A program made the translations under genes and the position numbers. This document shows positions 37,801-50,769 of a DNA stretch of 64,000 nt, one piece after another (positions within the stretch are counted from its first letter, which is position 1; each line of letters begins with the position of its first letter). Under the pieces are notes generated by a model that ran no database searches, was not told the origin of the DNA, and saw only the letters and a program-made list of their open reading frames with translations. The stretch lies in contig JAMWET010005504.1 of assembly GCA_024036415.1 (NCBI GenBank), positions 106,001 to 170,000 of the forward strand, in the 5' to 3' direction. The DNA comes from Prochilodus magdalenae. Lineage: Eukaryota; Chordata; Actinopteri; Characiformes; Prochilodontidae.

Positions 37801-40690
37801 ATACATAATGTGAATGGGATCTTAATGATTAACTGATTAATTGTTAATGGACAGTTGCATGAATGTTTACAAATAACAAACGTAGTTTTAGATATACAGC
37901 TGATATTTGAGTAGGTATGCATTAGGGCACATAAGCACTAGTCCTACTTAGTGGCGTACAACTGATGTCGCCTCCAGTTGTCGACTCCCGCCCCCGGAAT
38001 ACATGGAGATGACTCAACTCCACTTTATTTTAACCAGTAGTTTCAGAGCATATACTTGCATTCTGGCTGCTGGGTTTTTAGTCCCAAAACAAAAAAAGCT
38101 TAAAAGCTACATGTAACCAGCCACATGCTGACGTCATGTTAATTGCTGTTAAAACTATTCATATAAACACTTCATAACAATTAATTATGGATGTACATGC
38201 ATGCACTATGAACAAAAACGTTATTCTACTAGTGAAAAGTCTCTGGTGTAGATAAACAACATGGATTGAGACATTACTGTATTCTAATACTACATATACT
38301 ACATGTACTACATATATACACCTTTCTGTTAGGCGAAGGAAGGTGACACAGATCCTGACCTGTGGGAACAAGCAGCGACTAATGCCCCTCCATCTGGCTC
38401 TGATCCCTGGGGAGCACCATCTGATGCTGCAAAAGATATGGGATCTGCCACCAATGATCCCTGGGGGGCCCCACTGGACAATTCCAAAGATTCTAATTTT
38501 GCTAACAATGATCCTTGGGGTGGGTCAGGGAATGAAACGAAAGACTCAGATGTTGCCTCCAATGATCCGTGGGGGGGTCCAGCAGATGCGGAGAAACAAT
38601 CATCTCCTGCCAACAATGATCCATGGGGAGACTCTTCAGAACCTGCACAAGACAAAAGTCCAGCTACTAACGACCCTTGGGGTGCATCGAATGACTTGCT
38701 AGCGGAGTCACAACCAACCAAGTCAGATCCCTGGGGAGCACCAACAGATTTTGCAGAGGAGTCTGCTCCTGCATTCTCAGAGCCATCAGGTACACCATCA
38801 GAGCCATCTGCAGCCAAGCCAGACCCATGGGGTGGAGATATAGGGACTTCAGCGGTGTCGCCCACTGATCCATTTGTTGACGGGAGTAAAGCTGATAACG
38901 ACCCATGGGGCGCCACAGGTATGTGATGGGAGGATAGGGCTGTTATGCTGAATGCTGTTGATCGCCTCACTTAAGAGATATTTGATATGACTTTTCTGCC
39001 ATTTCCTTCTGTTGGGTGGGGCTAATTGTGGTCCTGGTACTGTCAAGTCTATCAGTGTACCAATTAGAGTTCCCTGTGTATGCTAGCTATTTGCATTCCT
39101 CTCCCTTACATAGAGTGACCGCTCTCCTGCTGCTGTCCCAACCAAAACTCCTAGCCAGTAAATAATTTAACCTGACCACAACCGTGCACCATAACCTTAA
39201 AATATTTATTACATTTTGAGGATTCTAGAGCTCAATAACATTGAGAGCTGACACTGACATGGCCAGATACTACACAGCGTTGTAATAGATTATTTCACAA
39301 ACCTGTGCAAGAACACAACTAGCATGACTCAGGAGCTAGTTTATTTTTATTATTAAGGTCAGCTTTAATGTTGCTGTACCATGTTTTGCCATGTCACATG
39401 CCATGTTTTGTTTCACACTTATTCACTCTTACAGAAAATTCACTTCATGCAGTGTAATGCATTGTTGGCACATTTCATGTTTTATTCGCTTTTAAAGAGC
39501 AGTGTGTAAGATTTATCCGGGATCTGTTAGCAGAAACAGAATATACAGTAATAAACAACTCTGTTTTTGTTAGTCTATGATTAGCTGTAACTACAAATAG
39601 TGTTTTTATTAGTTTAGAATGAGGCCTTCATATGTACATAGTAGCAGTCAATTGCAATACACAGTCTCACTGGTATAGGTTACACACTGTGCTTTTAGTA
39701 CTGCATTTTTGTGCTAATTAAATTTTTTTTTTGCTGACATACATTTAAAAAAATCACAAGTAAATATATAACAAATAAAAATAAAATGTTGCATTTTGTT
39801 AACTTGTATGAAATGTGTTCTTTGTAGATCTTTGTTCTTTGTAGGTTTTTTAACTTGTTTTTTTTTTACTTGACATCAAGACATGCCATTTTAGCCGGGA
39901 TCCCCTAACAGTCATTTTTTTTTTATTACATAGTATTGAAGCTCAGTCATATGTATTCCTCTACTTTGTCGGAGATTTCTGTTTTCTTTGTACCCTTTAG
40001 CTTCACCGCTTCCTGCTAACGATCCCTGGGGTGCTCCAGCTGCTCCCGCTCATGGCGCAGCAGTGGACGATCCATTTGGTGATGGAGGAAGTTTGAATGC
40101 CTGGGGAGCTCCTGCAGAGAGTAGGACCTTTTGAAACTAGAGTCTTCCCTCACATTTCCATGTCCTGTAGCATGGTGTACTTAGGGCACTGAACAGCCTT
40201 TAAATGTTTTATGAAGTAATTCAGAGTAATGTCCTCTATTTCACTGTGTCTGTAATTGGTTTGGATAGTAATCATTCAGTCCAAATGCTAATGTTAAGAA
40301 AACTAATGAATAAATAAATATATAAAAAATAAATAGCTGCCAGTTACCAGTTATGAATAAATAAATATATAAGAAATAAATAGCTGCCAGTTACCATGAC
40401 AACATGCAATCCACATGATATTAATTGGTGATTACTCACTTCCTTTTACTGGCCACACTAATGTGTTTCATAAACCACTTCTTCAGCTTTTCAAATCTTA
40501 AGATGTCTGTCCTTTTACTCGTTTACCCGTAGGTGCTGCCTCAGCCATGGACTCCAAAAAGCCAGCCACTTTCCTTGGGGAAGGTGCCTCGTTGGTAGAC
40601 CTCGACTCACTCATGTCTGTTAAACCCAAACCAAAACAGCCGTCGCTCAATGCCCTTCCATCCTCGGGCCAAAAGGCACAGGATAACTGA
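31841..40690 (+). CDS. Epsin-family clathrin adaptor (ENTH plus DPW repeats), short form
   Basis: Coding exons: 31841-31909, 33183-33338, 34517-34645, 35073-35184, 36561-36724, 38333-38918, 40001-40120, 40533-40690. GT-AG introns; joined frame 497 codons plus stop. The first exon starts at 31814 with 27 nt of leader. Residues about 1-145 form the ENTH domain, a PIP2-binding membrane-bending module: SEAEVKVREATSNDPWGPSS, DLTYNVVACNEIM, KNWRHVYKSLTLLEYMLKTG, DGKDQGVNVREKAK. A charged KKKEEQRRLEEKRKEEERR helix follows, then ten DPWG motifs and two DPF motifs, which bind the AP-2 alpha ear. The conserved FLGEGASLVDLDSLMS block lies near the end, and the protein stops about 20 residues later. I see no ubiquitin-interacting motif and no C-terminal NPF motifs, both usual in epsins 1-3. 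The paralogue cannot be assigned. Confidence 0.92.
34446..34516 (+). repeat. (TC)n pyrimidine tract at epsin exon acceptor
   Basis: About 70 nt of CTCTCT-type repeat ending in CACAG immediately before the exon at 34517. It serves as an unusually long polypyrimidine tract for the acceptor. Confidence 0.85.
35232..35285. repeat. Dispersed teleost repeat fragment
   Basis: Contains AAGGCATTTAGCAGACCCTC and TTATCCAGAGCGACATACAA, a motif that recurs widely in fish genomes. Its full boundaries and class are not evident here. It lies in an epsin intron. Confidence 0.6.
38360..38915 (+). repeat. DPWG-encoding internal repeats in epsin exon
   Basis: One 586-nt exon (38333-38918) encodes nine DPWG units at spacings of roughly 15-30 residues, mostly as (S/N)DPWGA or NDPWGG, with Ser/Ala/Asp-rich spacers. 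The tenth unit is in the next exon. The regular spacing suggests local duplication. Confidence 0.85.
40307..40396. repeat. Tandem duplication of a 47-bp unit
   Basis: Two adjacent copies beginning TGAATAAATAAATATATAA, the second starting at 40354 with a few differences, in the last epsin intron. Confidence 0.9.
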
Positions 40691-40829
40691 GTCAGAGGGA
40701 GTGACTGAGAGAACCCGATATTTATATATGAGTGTCTGTGATCCTGTAATTTTGAAACATAGAGATTATATATTGTTATGTGGACAAATGTAGCCATTGT
40801 AGGTCCGTATGTTTTTTTTTAGGTATAAC

Positions 40830-41444
40830 TAGGGCTGGGTTATGATATTTGGTCTCTGAAAGACATTAGTCACCTCATATTTGTGTGATCAAGCACTGAA
40901 ACTTGAAGACGAATTACACAGATGGATGCATTTAATGTACTTGCTTATTTTTACATAACCTGCTGAAAACAAGCCAGATTAATTCATTAATGCATACTGC
41001 ATATTTGCTACTCCAACAATCTCCTTGTCATTTTAACCTGGTTTCTGACAAGGCTTTAATGGTTAGCAGAGTAAGGAGAGAAAAACAACCAAGAAGGCCT
41101 TAGGTTTGCTTGTGCTTCTTAAATTGTAACTGAAAATAAAACCCTATAACTCATAATTGAGAATTCATCTATATGAAGTTGAACTGACTACACTTCGACT
41201 CTGAGAAGCAGCACGCCTTCAATATCGCCACCCTCATCATCATACTTGACAAAACATGCCACATGCACACACAACAGAATGGTTCTGAATCACATTGCAC
41301 TTTTTGATTCTTTGGAAAACTGGTCAAAGACCATCTGGGTCTAATAATCTCCTAATTCCATTCATGCATCCTGCACATGCATGAACAATGTTTTAGCTTT
41401 TTTCAGTACAGGAACTGAAATATAAAAAAAATAACCCAGCCTTA
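40830..41444. mobile_element. hAT-type non-autonomous element in epsin 3-prime region
   Basis: The ends TAGGGCTGGGTTAT and ATAACCCAGCCTTA are 14-bp inverted repeats with one mismatch, flanked by GGTATAAC and GATATAAC (8-bp duplication, one mismatch). The 615-bp interior has no coding capacity. It sits 140 bp after the epsin stop codon and contributes an AATAAA at about 41138, so it is probably part of the 3-prime untranslated region. Confidence 0.75.
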
Positions 41445-43142
41445 GATATAACCTTCTATCCCTGCTCCGCTCATCCCTCCATTCTACTGTTTTTTTCTTT
41501 GCTTTCTGCTGGGTGTCCAGCACTTTGCATGACCAAACCATACTGGTCCTTCAAAACAGCAGTAAAAACCTGAGTATATTTCCATTCATCCTAAATGTTT
41601 TTACCTGTTCCATCCAGCTTTCAACTTTCAGGGCATAAGTGGGTCATATGACATCAATAGGACCACCCTCTCTACTTTACTAGTGGTACAGTCTATGGCA
41701 CTGCCGAATCTCCTGACCAAGGGTGTCTGTCTGCACCCCTGAGGACTTCACAAAACTGTCATTACCACACACTGCTTACACACTAAACACCCAGCGCAGC
41801 TGTTTTAACCCCTTCAATTCCAAAGCTTATTACACTCTGAGGCTTATTATGCAGTGACTACAGTGCAGACTGTCTTATGGGGCCACCAGTGGGTGCTGTT
41901 CATTTAACAAGTTAACAATAATTTAGAAAAAATGTAACCATAAATCATTTCATATATATTCATTAATATACCTAAAATGGCCTTTAAAATTAGTGTCTTT
42001 CTTTGATGTGTTATTTATGCTAGGCCTGGGCAATATCTAAAAATAATTAGCACAATATTTTCTAGTTACAGAATGACCATTATTGACTATACCCGTATGC
42101 CTTTAGCTTGGTTATTTTACTGCAGTGAATCACACTGAAGCTGAAGCTAGAGTTCTAAAGCACATCAGCATTTATTTTTGGCTTCATGCACTCAAGCTGA
42201 ACTTGATGTAAAATAAAATATGTAGAAGGAAAGAGCTGTGCGGTGAAGATAGCATTACAGTGCTAATTGTCGCTCAACATAATACAAACTAACATTATAG
42301 AAACTAAAACATAACACTATACAAACTAAATAATAAATCTAATATAATTATAACAATAAACATATAAACAACTATAGGACTCACTTCTAAAAGGACCATT
42401 AATCCTACTTTCCCCAACATAGTTAATAAAGCGTTCAATGGGAAATTGGTGCTCTGTACTTCTTCCTCAACTCTGTACCCCAACACAACAATTACTTGTT
42501 AATCAATGTAGATATGAAGTTACATCGTCCTCCAGTGGAAGTTCCAGAGCTGACGTTCCAGCCTTTATTATTGGAACACTAAAGCTCACCCCACATTCAT
42601 TCCTTGTCCACTTACTAAATGCCAGCTTAGAGTCTAGTGTCGGTATGTGTGCAATCGTATGTATGTGAAATCCTTCAAAATCAGTGAGAACAATCTGCTG
42701 TACAGGTATCCTTTTCTCGTTTTTTTGGGGAAATCAAGCATGAATATCCTAAAGCTATGACAGATGAAGAGATAAAGCCGAGAGTGATGAGGGAAGTGGG
42801 TCAGTTATTTCTGTTGTACTGTGATCTTGTATTCTGTAACACATTCATCAGTTGTTTTGTATAGGAAGTTATTTGAGTGGCACAGTTGTGATTTATAAAT
42901 GGAACTACAAGGGTGTGTGAACATTATATAGAGAAAACACAGCTGAATTGTTCATTTGAAGTGCTTTACTGCTCTGTGAAAGGCATTTGACTCTTGATTT
43001 AAGATGTGGCATGTTGTATAATTTGCTTTCCAGCACTACTTGACTGTCCCAGAGTGTAACAGAGTCAGTCTTTGTACATTTGTACTTTTTCTCAACCCAC
43101 TTAACTCTCTACAAAATGTAAGGCAGCCTATGGGGTGCAGCT

Positions 43143-43175
43143 TGTACCTAATAAAGTGGCTGCTGAGTGTGAGCG
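43143..43175 (+). repeat. Dispersed repeat fragment (TACCTAATAAAGTGGC)
   Basis: TACCTAATAAAGTGGCTGCT is a widespread fish repeat terminus; a second, inverted copy lies at 50942-50972. The embedded AATAAA at 43150 could act as an epsin poly(A) signal. Confidence 0.5.
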
Positions 43176-43717
43176 TTTTCTACTTGTGTTAAGTACCGTT
43201 TCATCATTTTACTTGCTTATTCAGATTCACCATGTTTTACCAACATTACACTGACATGGAACGGGGCCGTAAAAGGACAGAAGAAGCAAAATCATCCTTG
43301 GAAATCTAGTCATTCCTATTCAGTGTCATTCTAGTTTGTCATATTAGATAGATATTTACTAAGAAGCAGATACTATAGTACATGATGCGGGACAGTGAAG
43401 TAACCTTATTTATTTATTTATTTATTTACTGGTTGCATATCCATGTGATTTCCATGTACAATCAAAAGTTGAATATTTGCCTAATGTACAGTACAGTACC
43501 AACTGTTCCTTTTCTATTAGTGTTATAGTGTTAGTTTAGATTTAAGCTGTTGCTGTTTAGCCTCAAATGATTTGTTTAATATTAAATTAAATTTCATGAA
43601 TATGCAATTAAAAATAATCCATTTTACTTCACTGCCCTCAGTTTATGTGCTTCTTACACTATTTATTCAACCATTATGTTAAAGTGTGGTGTTTCCTGTG
43701 AATGTGCACATTACAGA

Positions 43718-43723
43718 AATAAA
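43718..43723 (+). other. Possible distal poly(A) signal of epsin gene
   Basis: AATAAA about 3 kb after the stop, at the end of a gene-free stretch of low repeat content. Upstream AATAAA copies at about 41138 and 43150 are alternatives. Confidence 0.3.
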
Positions 43724-44034
43724 CTGAAGATAATATTACTGAAAATGTGTAGTGTCCTGTCTATAAATATTTTACCTATACAAATACAGTGTCCTCCACA
43801 CATTGGTGTCTGGGAAAAGCATAAGTAAAAACAATATTCTGTGTTTTGCAGTGCTTCTTCTTTCCTTCAATATCTTTCATTTTCTTTATATCTTTCATTC
43901 AAAATATCAACAAAAATCAAAACTTTATTTGAAATACAATGATTGAAGAAATGCTACACTGTATCATAAGTTCCTCACCTCTACATCCACCAACCACTTC
44001 ATCTAGTACAACTACACTCATTGTTCATTTTCGC

Positions 44035-44265
44035 AGCTCCACTTACCATATATAGGTGCACTTTGCAGTCGAACAGTTACAGATCGTAGTTCATCTATTT
44101 CTCTATATACTATATACTTTGTTAATCGATTTTCACTCTGTTCTTTAATGGTCAGGACCCCCACAGGACCACCACAGAGCAGGTATTATTTCAGTGGTAG
44201 ATTATTCTCAGCACTGCAGTGACACTGTCGCAGTAATGGTGTGTTATGCTAGTACGGGAGAATCA
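44035..44265 (-). repeat. Dispersed repeat, copy 1 (inverted)
   Basis: On the minus strand this contains TCACTGCAGTGCTGAGAATA, then GGTGGTCCTGTGGGGGTCCT and ACCATTAAAGAACAG. The same series occurs on the plus strand at 59324-59580. I associate this family, from memory, with catfish and characin genomes. Its class is unknown to me. Confidence 0.75.
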
Positions 44266-45024
44266 GATATATAGAGGTGTTGTGGCTGTTTTTCAGCATT
44301 TGGGCCCCTGAGTTCCAGTAAAAAAGTAAAAATATTAACAGCATACAGAGACAGTTTAGACAACTATGTGCCTCCACATGCCTTCACGAATACTTAGAAG
44401 GCGATGCTTTCAAGTTTCAAGTTATAATATACATATTATAACTTATACATATATTGTATTACTGTATAATGTCAAATATATATAAAAGATATATATTTTA
44501 TAATATATATATATATATATCACAAAAAAAACCAAATATATATGTGGTCTTGGCAACAGCCCTTCTTTAAAAGGTGTTCCTAGTTCTGTTGTGAAGGAGG
44601 TGTGGTCAAAACTGAGGGGAGGAGTGCAGCCAGGAACAGAGACGGAAAGTTTGATGTCTTGTCAGAAGCTGCTTGTGCATTTGAACATTTATAAATATTT
44701 GTGGTGATACTTTGTAGCAACATCTTCATAAATTGCTCGTATTCATTTGGCTTGTAGATAATGATGCATGATACCAGATACTTCTGTCTTCAATGCAATT
44801 GTTCCCAATCTGCTGTTCAAAGGGATTTGTTCCGTGTGTCGACTGCTCAGTCTGTGCCATTGCTGTGAGTATTTGTTAAGTTTCATTGTTTCAACACTTT
44901 CTAAAGTGTTGTCTGTCATTTTATTCCTTTTCCTGTTTTTGTAATCATTCAGGCATTGCACAACGAACATAAGGGAAATATGATCTTGCTATGACCTTGC
45001 TAAACCAGACGAGCAAGTTGCAGG
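44266..45024. other. Upstream region of the NLR gene
   Basis: AT-rich, with an (AT)n tract at about 44502-44520. Transcription of the NLR should start in this region or further upstream, but no core promoter element is evident. Confidence 0.4.
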
Positions 45025-48000
45025 ATGGATGTTTCTGTGAACTGTGATGGAAACATCTCCACCTCTCGGTAGAAGTAACAGCTGAGCTCTTTAAAAAGCA
45101 AACAAACAAATAAAGAAAATACATTTCAGCCTGTAGTTGTTACTGTGTATGCTATTCAGTGATGATGTAATGTTGTTTTTGTTTCAAAGCGTCACCGAGC
45201 AGGAGAGGTCAGGCTCTTCAGAACCCAGCTGTGTGTCCATAAGGAGTGACTGGTCTATGGATATTCCTCAGATGTTTTCCAATGAAGATGCCACACCTGG
45301 ACATAGGTAACAGAATCTCTTTTCCCCAGCAATTCCAATATTTTAAATGGTCATTTATTTCCCAAGAGTGTAATACTCATAATAGCCCAGGGACACTTTA
45401 CAGATGTACCAAAACGCATAATTTAGAATAAATGAAGCAACACACAATACCCTCATACACACTCTGTTCCCCAGGGAGAATCCTCCTTAGGCCTGGGTAT
45501 AGACAAGTTTCCTGTTTACAAACAGAACCAGTTCTTGACCCAAGACTGTAACATTAGTCCACTGTTGTAATCATTGTTGATGATGTGTCAGTTCTTGTTG
45601 AGGGAATAATAAAAGGCAGTTTCAGAGTTGAATGTGTTTTTATGCCTTTATTTAAATATATTAAAATAACATTATATAAAACATTAATTAACTATAGTAG
45701 ACTTTATGTAGACTGTATTAGTATGAGCTAGTCATAAGGTCTCAATGAACACCCTACTGAGTTTGCTATTCACTAAATGTTCAGTTAACATTAGCAATCA
45801 AAATCAGAAAAAAGTTTTTATGGCTTTTAGACACATGGATTTCCTGTTATTGCCTATACATTTCACCCAGCTTATCTGACTGTGTTGTTTAATGAGTCTC
45901 TTCATCAGTCAAAATATCAGGAGCAGTGGTGTTACAGTCCTTTGAACGGCTCCTTGCTAAGAATGAAAGGAGTAGAGCTGGGTTTGACAGCTGTACTTTA
46001 TACTGTTCTGGCACGCTATGTACCACACTACGTATACACCACTGTACTACACTACTTGAAAGGTATTTGATTAATATATCGTAGCTGTCAAAACAAAAAC
46101 AAGTATCTCCAAATGGAAGCTTTACATACAATTAAAAAACGTAAGGTACATGGTTTTCTTTAGTCAACAACAATATCTGTTAGTAGTGCTATTTTGGCCA
46201 CCAGTACAAAAATATATTGTATGATTAAATGTATTTAATTGTAATCAATTCAGTTCGTTAAAAAATGTAAATTGATTGTTCAAAGCATTTGGGGATTTGC
46301 CAAAAGAGTACAATATATAAAAAGTAGCACATGACATCAAATAATTAACTCTAATCTGTTCCTGTCATTTCTGTTCACCAAGTAATCTTTTAATCAACAA
46401 GATTTTTTAAATATGAGTCATTCAAGATATGTACTCATGTTCAGTTGAAATAAATAAACATAAAACGTTAATAAAAAGTCACAATATCTATCTGTAATAT
46501 TTATTCCTTAATCATGTCAATACAGTAAAGTGTCGATGTAATGATTCTATCGTTCCACAGCCCCATCAAGCAGGAGAGGTCAGGCTCTTCAGAACCCAGC
46601 TGTGTGTCCATGAAGAGCAACTGGTCTATGGATATTCCTCAAATGTTCAGCGATGAAGATCCCACATCTGGACATAGGTAACAGCTCTTCTTCTCAAATT
46701 AATCACATTTACCACTATCCAATACGAGTATTCTATAAAAAAGTTTGGAATTACTTCATTGTTATTTATTAATAACTCAAAGTATAGGTTGAAATGAGCC
46801 CAAACATAAACCAAAGATTTTTTCCAATTTTTGTAGGATTTTAAGTGATTTGTAAACAATTAATTACTTGATATAACAAAAGTTATATGAGATAATAAAC
46901 CGTAATGATCTATTTCTTATAACCTCTTCTTACTTAAATTACTTTTTAAACCAAATGAAAAGCAGCTTAATATTAGAATCATTTAAACGTCTATGTAAAA
47001 TTGGCTTAAAATGTTTTGAAAACAGTAAAACAGTGAAAACAGCTGGTTCAAAGCAGCCGTGTAGTTGTGATGTTGCATTGCTCAAGCAACTGGACCAGGT
47101 TGCTATACAGCAGTGGTGTTGCCATTCTCCTACAGAGCTGCTTAGTAGTTAGTCAAGAAGCAAGGCCCAGGTAGGTAAGGAGCTACATTGGAGCGTTGCT
47201 AAAGTAGCCAGCCCAAAAAGTCTTTTAGCCAGAGAAGTCTAGGAATCACTATCTCAGTGGATGTGACAGCAAATTCCTTAGCCAGAGGTGAAACAGCTAG
47301 ACATACATACAAACAACATAACACAAATAAAATAGATCTAAAGCAATGGCCATACTGCACCAGGTAACCTAGACCAAGCCACACTGCAGTGCAGTATACA
47401 AATACTGCTATATATATATACAGCATAGAACAGCATTGCTTATCCCTGCTCCTGAACACTTCTACCCTGCACAGTTTCAACTATTCCGTTACATTTGTTG
47501 CAGCAGGAAACAGTAGAAACTGTGTAGGCTAATGGCTCACTAGGAGCAGATTTAAAAACACTGGCAGAGCAGTGTACAGCTTGTCCTAATATCATGTTAT
47601 TTCAAACAGTTTGTAAAAGCAATGAAATGAAGGTTATTTACTGAATTATAAATCATTTTAATGTTCTTTTGTAGTCCAGTCCTGCCTGAGGTTTCAGATG
47701 AAGCAGCACCCAACTGTATGTCCACAAGGAGTGACAGGTCTATAGAAACTCCACTGAAGTTCAGAGGTAGAGACTGTTCTTTTGGATCCAGGTAATGTAT
47801 TTTCACAGTTACAGAGCAGTGAGTCTTTTATAAGCAATGCTGTTAATCATATAGTCTCTCATAATTCAAACACACCTGCAAGTCTCCTGAATTGACTGGT
47901 AGCTAGCTGTACACTGTTGTAAGGAGCTTGCTATGCTTCATGACCAGTTGAGTATTTGAATAATATATCCATAGGTATGCGCTATTGTTGCTAGCAATAT

Positions 48001-50725
48001 ATGTTTTTTGTTTCTGTTTAATAATATATATATAAGTTGGGAATTGATAGATTGGGCTTTTTTTCTATTAGCATTTAAATCTAGGATCCAAATACAGTAC
48101 ATTCCCTCATTTATCTGTGCTGGATTTATAAAATCCTTGTACATCTCCCCTCAGTAGTTGTTCATCTCCCCTCTGATAAATTGAGTATGTAAAAAGATGG
48201 ATTAGTTTGCTGTGCTGACTCTGTGCGCTTTGAGCCAATCTGTAGATCAGGGTTGATGGTTTAAGCTACTGATCAGTTCACTCCAGAAAAAGAAATTCTG
48301 GTTTTAATATGTAAATTAACCAAATAATCCATTCAAGGTAAAAAGATGATGGGTGTATTCATTCATTCAGTTTGCCCAAATTCCATTCTTTATTTCTCTC
48401 CAAAAATGGAAAAAAAACTAAAACATGTGTTTTATTTGTTGTTATTTTTAACTTATCAAATAAACTTGATAAAAGAATGAACAAATGATGCACGGACCAA
48501 CAAATGATCCCACAAACACAACACATGAAAATGACCCTGCATTATCTGACTTGGAATTCTGTCTTTGAACAGTTAGCATGGAAGGACAGTTTCTTCAAAG
48601 AACAAAAGTAAACAGGCTTCAAAAATTTCTAATCCAGGGAGAGGTTCTTGTTTAGCCTGTACCACCCACAACCTTCTGCCTGGTTGGTATTCTTAACTAA
48701 CTAGAGATGCAGCACTAGACTGGGTGCTGCTGTAGCAGATTGGTTCATCCAGGTGCTTCTTCATAGCCTGGCAACTGTAACTGTGCCCAAGGTGGAAGGA
48801 CTGAATTGTTACTCAAACTGAAGACATACGAGGAGATGTGAAAAGTCTCAGTTGACCTGTGGAAACCTCATAACCTCATGCCAAACTATATAAGTTCATT
48901 TACAGTGTGTTAAAAACCTCTTTTGACCCAACATTGTACAGTAAGCAGGATGTAAAAGTTGACAGGGATCATTTACAGTACTATTCCTTCTCTTTTTGTT
49001 TCCATCACCTTCTTACAGGCCTGGCCTTCCATCTGATGTAGCTAAAGTCCAGAAGAAGTTTAAATTAAATCTAAAAAACATGTTTCAGTATTTAAATAAG
49101 GTGATCACATACCCAGGAGCCCAAATTCTTCTTAGTGAGAACTATACCGAGCTCTACATCACAGAGGGAGGCAGTGGAGAGGTCAGTAATGAACATGAGG
49201 TGAGACAGACAGAAGCAGCATCCAGGAGAGGCGCAACAAGGGACACACCAATTCAATGCAATTACATCTTTAAACCTTTATCCAAACAAGACGAAGCCAT
49301 CAAGACTGTGCTGACAAAGGGAATTGCCGGCATCGGAAAAACAGTCTCTGTGCAGAAGTTCATCCTGGACTGGGCTGAAGGAACAGCCAATCAGGATGTT
49401 GATCTCATATTTTCACTTCCTTTCAGGGAACTGAATTTGATGAGGGACCAAAGACTCAGTCTCATGAATCTTCTTCATACCTTGTTCAAGGAGACCAAAC
49501 ACATGGAAATGTTACATTTGGAAATGTTAAAAGTTGTGTTCATTTTTGATGGTTTAGATGAGTGTCTGTTATCTCTAGATTTTCAGACCACTGTGAGTTT
49601 GTGCGATATAACTGAACCAGCTCCAGTGGACGTACTGCTGACAAACCTTATCAAGGGGAACCTCTTTCCCTCTGCACACATCTGGATAACATCCCGGCCC
49701 GCAGCAGCTGATCAGATCCCTTCTAAGCATATTAACAGAGTGACAGAAGTACGGGGATTCAATGACCCACAGAAGGAGAAGTACTTCATGAAGAGACTCA
49801 GTGATGAGAAGCTGGCTGAAAGAATCATCACACACCTAAAGTCATCAAGAAGCCTCTACAACATGTGCCACATACCAGTGTTCTGTTGGATTTCAGCCAC
49901 CGTCCTTGAGAGAATGTTGGGTGAAGGGAAGAGCAGAGAGATTCCCAAAACTCTGACTGAAATGTACACGCATTTCACTGTCATTCAGACAAAAACGATC
50001 AAAGAAAAGTACCAGGGACATGAAGAAATTCTTCTCAAACTGGGGCAATTGGCTTTCCAGCAGTTCATAAAAGGCCACCTGATCTTCTATGAAGAAGATC
50101 TCAGAGAGTGTGGCATTAAGGTTACAGAAGCGTCAGTATACTCAGGTGTGTGTACACAGATCTTCAGAGAGGAGTTTGGGCTGCACCACAGCAAAGTGTA
50201 CTGCTTTGTTCATCTGAGTGTTCAGGAGTATCTGGCAGCCCTGTATGTGCATCTTACCTTCATCAACCAAAAGACGAATGTTCTTAAACAGAGCCTGTTT
50301 CCTAAACTGGACAGCATAATGAAGAAAGACATCGGGATCTCAGATGTACACAAGAGTGCTGTGGATCAGGCCTTGCAGAGTAAGAATGGACATCTAGACC
50401 TTTTCCTTCGCTTTCTTCTGGGTCTCTCAGTGGAGTCCAACAAGACTCTCTTAAAAAGCTTGGTAAGACAGAAGAGATGTGATTCCCACAGTTCAGAAAA
50501 CACCATCCAGTATATCAAGAAGAAAATCAAAGAGAATCCCTCTGCAGAGAAATTTGTCAACCTTTTCCACTGTCTTAATGAGCTGGATGACCATTCCTTA
50601 CTTGAGGAAATCCAAAACTACCTGCAATCTGGCAATCTGCAGACTAGCAACCTTTCTCCTTCACAGTGGTCAGCTATAGCATTCGTGCTACTGACATCCT
50701 CACACGAGATGGATGTATTTCATCT

Positions 50726-50769
<44 letters not shown>

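Noticed and set aside
38329..38970. 213-codon minus-strand ORF
   Set aside because: Antisense shadow of the epsin DPWG exon; its HGS repeats mirror the DPWG codons.
43611..43625. NPF-like codons downstream of epsin
   Set aside because: Isolated chance AATCCATTT in AT-rich DNA with no splice sites or other NPF motifs nearby.
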